From: Mechercharimyces sp. CAU 1602
GTDB taxonomy: Bacteria > Bacillota > Bacilli > Thermoactinomycetales > JANTPT01
Assembly (NCBI RefSeq): GCF_024753565.1
Contig: NZ_JANTPT010000002.1
Coordinates: 124,001-188,000, forward strand
Direction of reading: 5' to 3'
Length of the DNA stretch: 64,000 nucleotides
Shown in pieces: positions 63,695-64,000 of the stretch. The notes beneath the pieces were generated by a model. That model saw only the letters and a program-made list of their open reading frames with translations. It was not told the DNA's origin and did not search any database. Numbering within the stretch: position 1 is the stretch's first letter; each line of letters begins with the position of its first letter. The position numbers and the translations under genes are program-made.

Positions 63695-64000
63695 CTAACC
63701 TTTTGCAAGTACATGAATAATCTGATCTGCCGTCCGTCCTGCTCCGTATAATGGTGGGATTTTATCAAAATGAATGACTGAGCGCTCGTGAGCCGCTTCT
63801 ACTATTTGACGTTCATCTGCACCAACAAGCCGATTCGCTCGCCACTTCACTGTTTCCACCCACTCGGTTTCATCACGCATGGTTATACAAGGGGTCTGTA
63901 ATAAAAAAGCTTCCTTCTGCACTCCTCCAGAATCCGTAAGAATCTTAGCCGCCGCGGCTTCCAGTTGTAGCATATCCAAATAACCGATAGGGGCAATCAT
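63695..64000 (-). CDS. UDP-GlcNAc 2-epimerase family (WbpI/WecB-like), C-terminal fragment
   Basis: Only the last 101 residues are present; the start lies beyond the right edge. GYLDMLQLEAAAAKILTDSG, then GGVQKEAFLLQTPCITMRDETEWVETV, is the non-hydrolysing UDP-GlcNAc 2-epimerase C-terminus, with the T-x-R-DETEW wording typical of WbpI (UDP-2,3-diacetamido-glucuronate 2-epimerase) as well as some WecB. With the WbpA, B, D and E homologs downstream, WbpI is the better guess, giving a mannuronic acid derivative. Assignment to the pathway is inference. Confidence 0.8.
   Translation of the reverse strand: MIAPIGYLDMLQLEAAAAKILTDSGGVQKEAFLLQTPCITMRDETEWVETVKWRANRLVGADERQIVEAAHERSVIHFDKIPPLYGAGRTADQIIHVLAKG

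Overview
The window is a compact low-GC Bacillota (Bacillales-type) chromosome segment. Almost everything lies on the minus strand, so it reads best from high to low coordinates. Genes, Shine-Dalgarno sites, GTG/TTG starts, FtsEX, HprK, LexA-box and LCP/YvyE contexts are typical Bacillales. From memory, the backbone order (tagU-yvyE-tagV, comFA-comFC, hpf-secA-prfB-cccB-ftsEX-ctpB, uvrBA, yvlD-hprK-lgt-ppaX-yvoF, TPR-trxB, rapZ) is that of Bacillus subtilis. A spore-forming Bacillales lineage such as Thermoactinomycetaceae is possible, but the family is a guess. No rRNA, tRNA, CRISPR, prophage or intact insertion sequence was seen.

Layout by coordinate. 1-4.9 kb: rapZ start, a DarB-like CBS protein, trxB, thioredoxin, a TPR/HTH protein and a PRPP-synthase paralog. 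5-7.4 kb: a HisH-derived protein with no catalytic residues, an ITPase and, on the plus strand, pyrD. 7.5-12.7 kb: a TetR regulator, two tandem two-domain glycosyltransferases with TPR tails, and a methyltransferase. 12.7-21.3 kb: yvoF, ppaX, lgt, hprK, yvlD, uvrA and uvrB, with a consensus LexA box. 21.4-32.7 kb: ctpB, an M23 murein hydrolase, ftsX, ftsE, cccB, an enoyl-CoA hydratase, prfB with its programmed frameshift, secA, hpf and a cold-shock gene. 32.8-36.1 kb: a small orphan ORF, an amino-acid ABC transporter and HU. 36.2-42.9 kb: comFC, a full-length ComFA-like protein whose ATPase motifs are all lost, metK and a subtilisin-like protease. 43-50.3 kb: tagU, yvyE and tagV on the plus strand, then two tandem Tat-exported PhoD-type phosphatases. 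50.6-64 kb: a 36-residue membrane sORF, then a Wzx/Wzy-type surface polysaccharide cluster. That cluster carries what looks like a complete pathway to a UDP-2,3-diacetamido-uronic acid.

Themes. The segment serves envelope biology: polysaccharide synthesis, LCP ligation of anionic polymers, FtsEX-driven hydrolysis, protein export and lipoprotein modification. Relative to the B. subtilis order two blocks are missing from their usual places. The his operon should lie between yvoF and the TPR/trxB genes, and the flagellar block between comFC and hpf. At the his site a HisH-like pseudoenzyme remains next to a divergent Prs. At the comF locus the helicase is intact in length but dead in every motif. 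These two retained pseudoenzymes, the TetR/double-glycosyltransferase insertion, a long nested hairpin upstream of cccB, and two unannotated small ORFs are the observations most worth following up.
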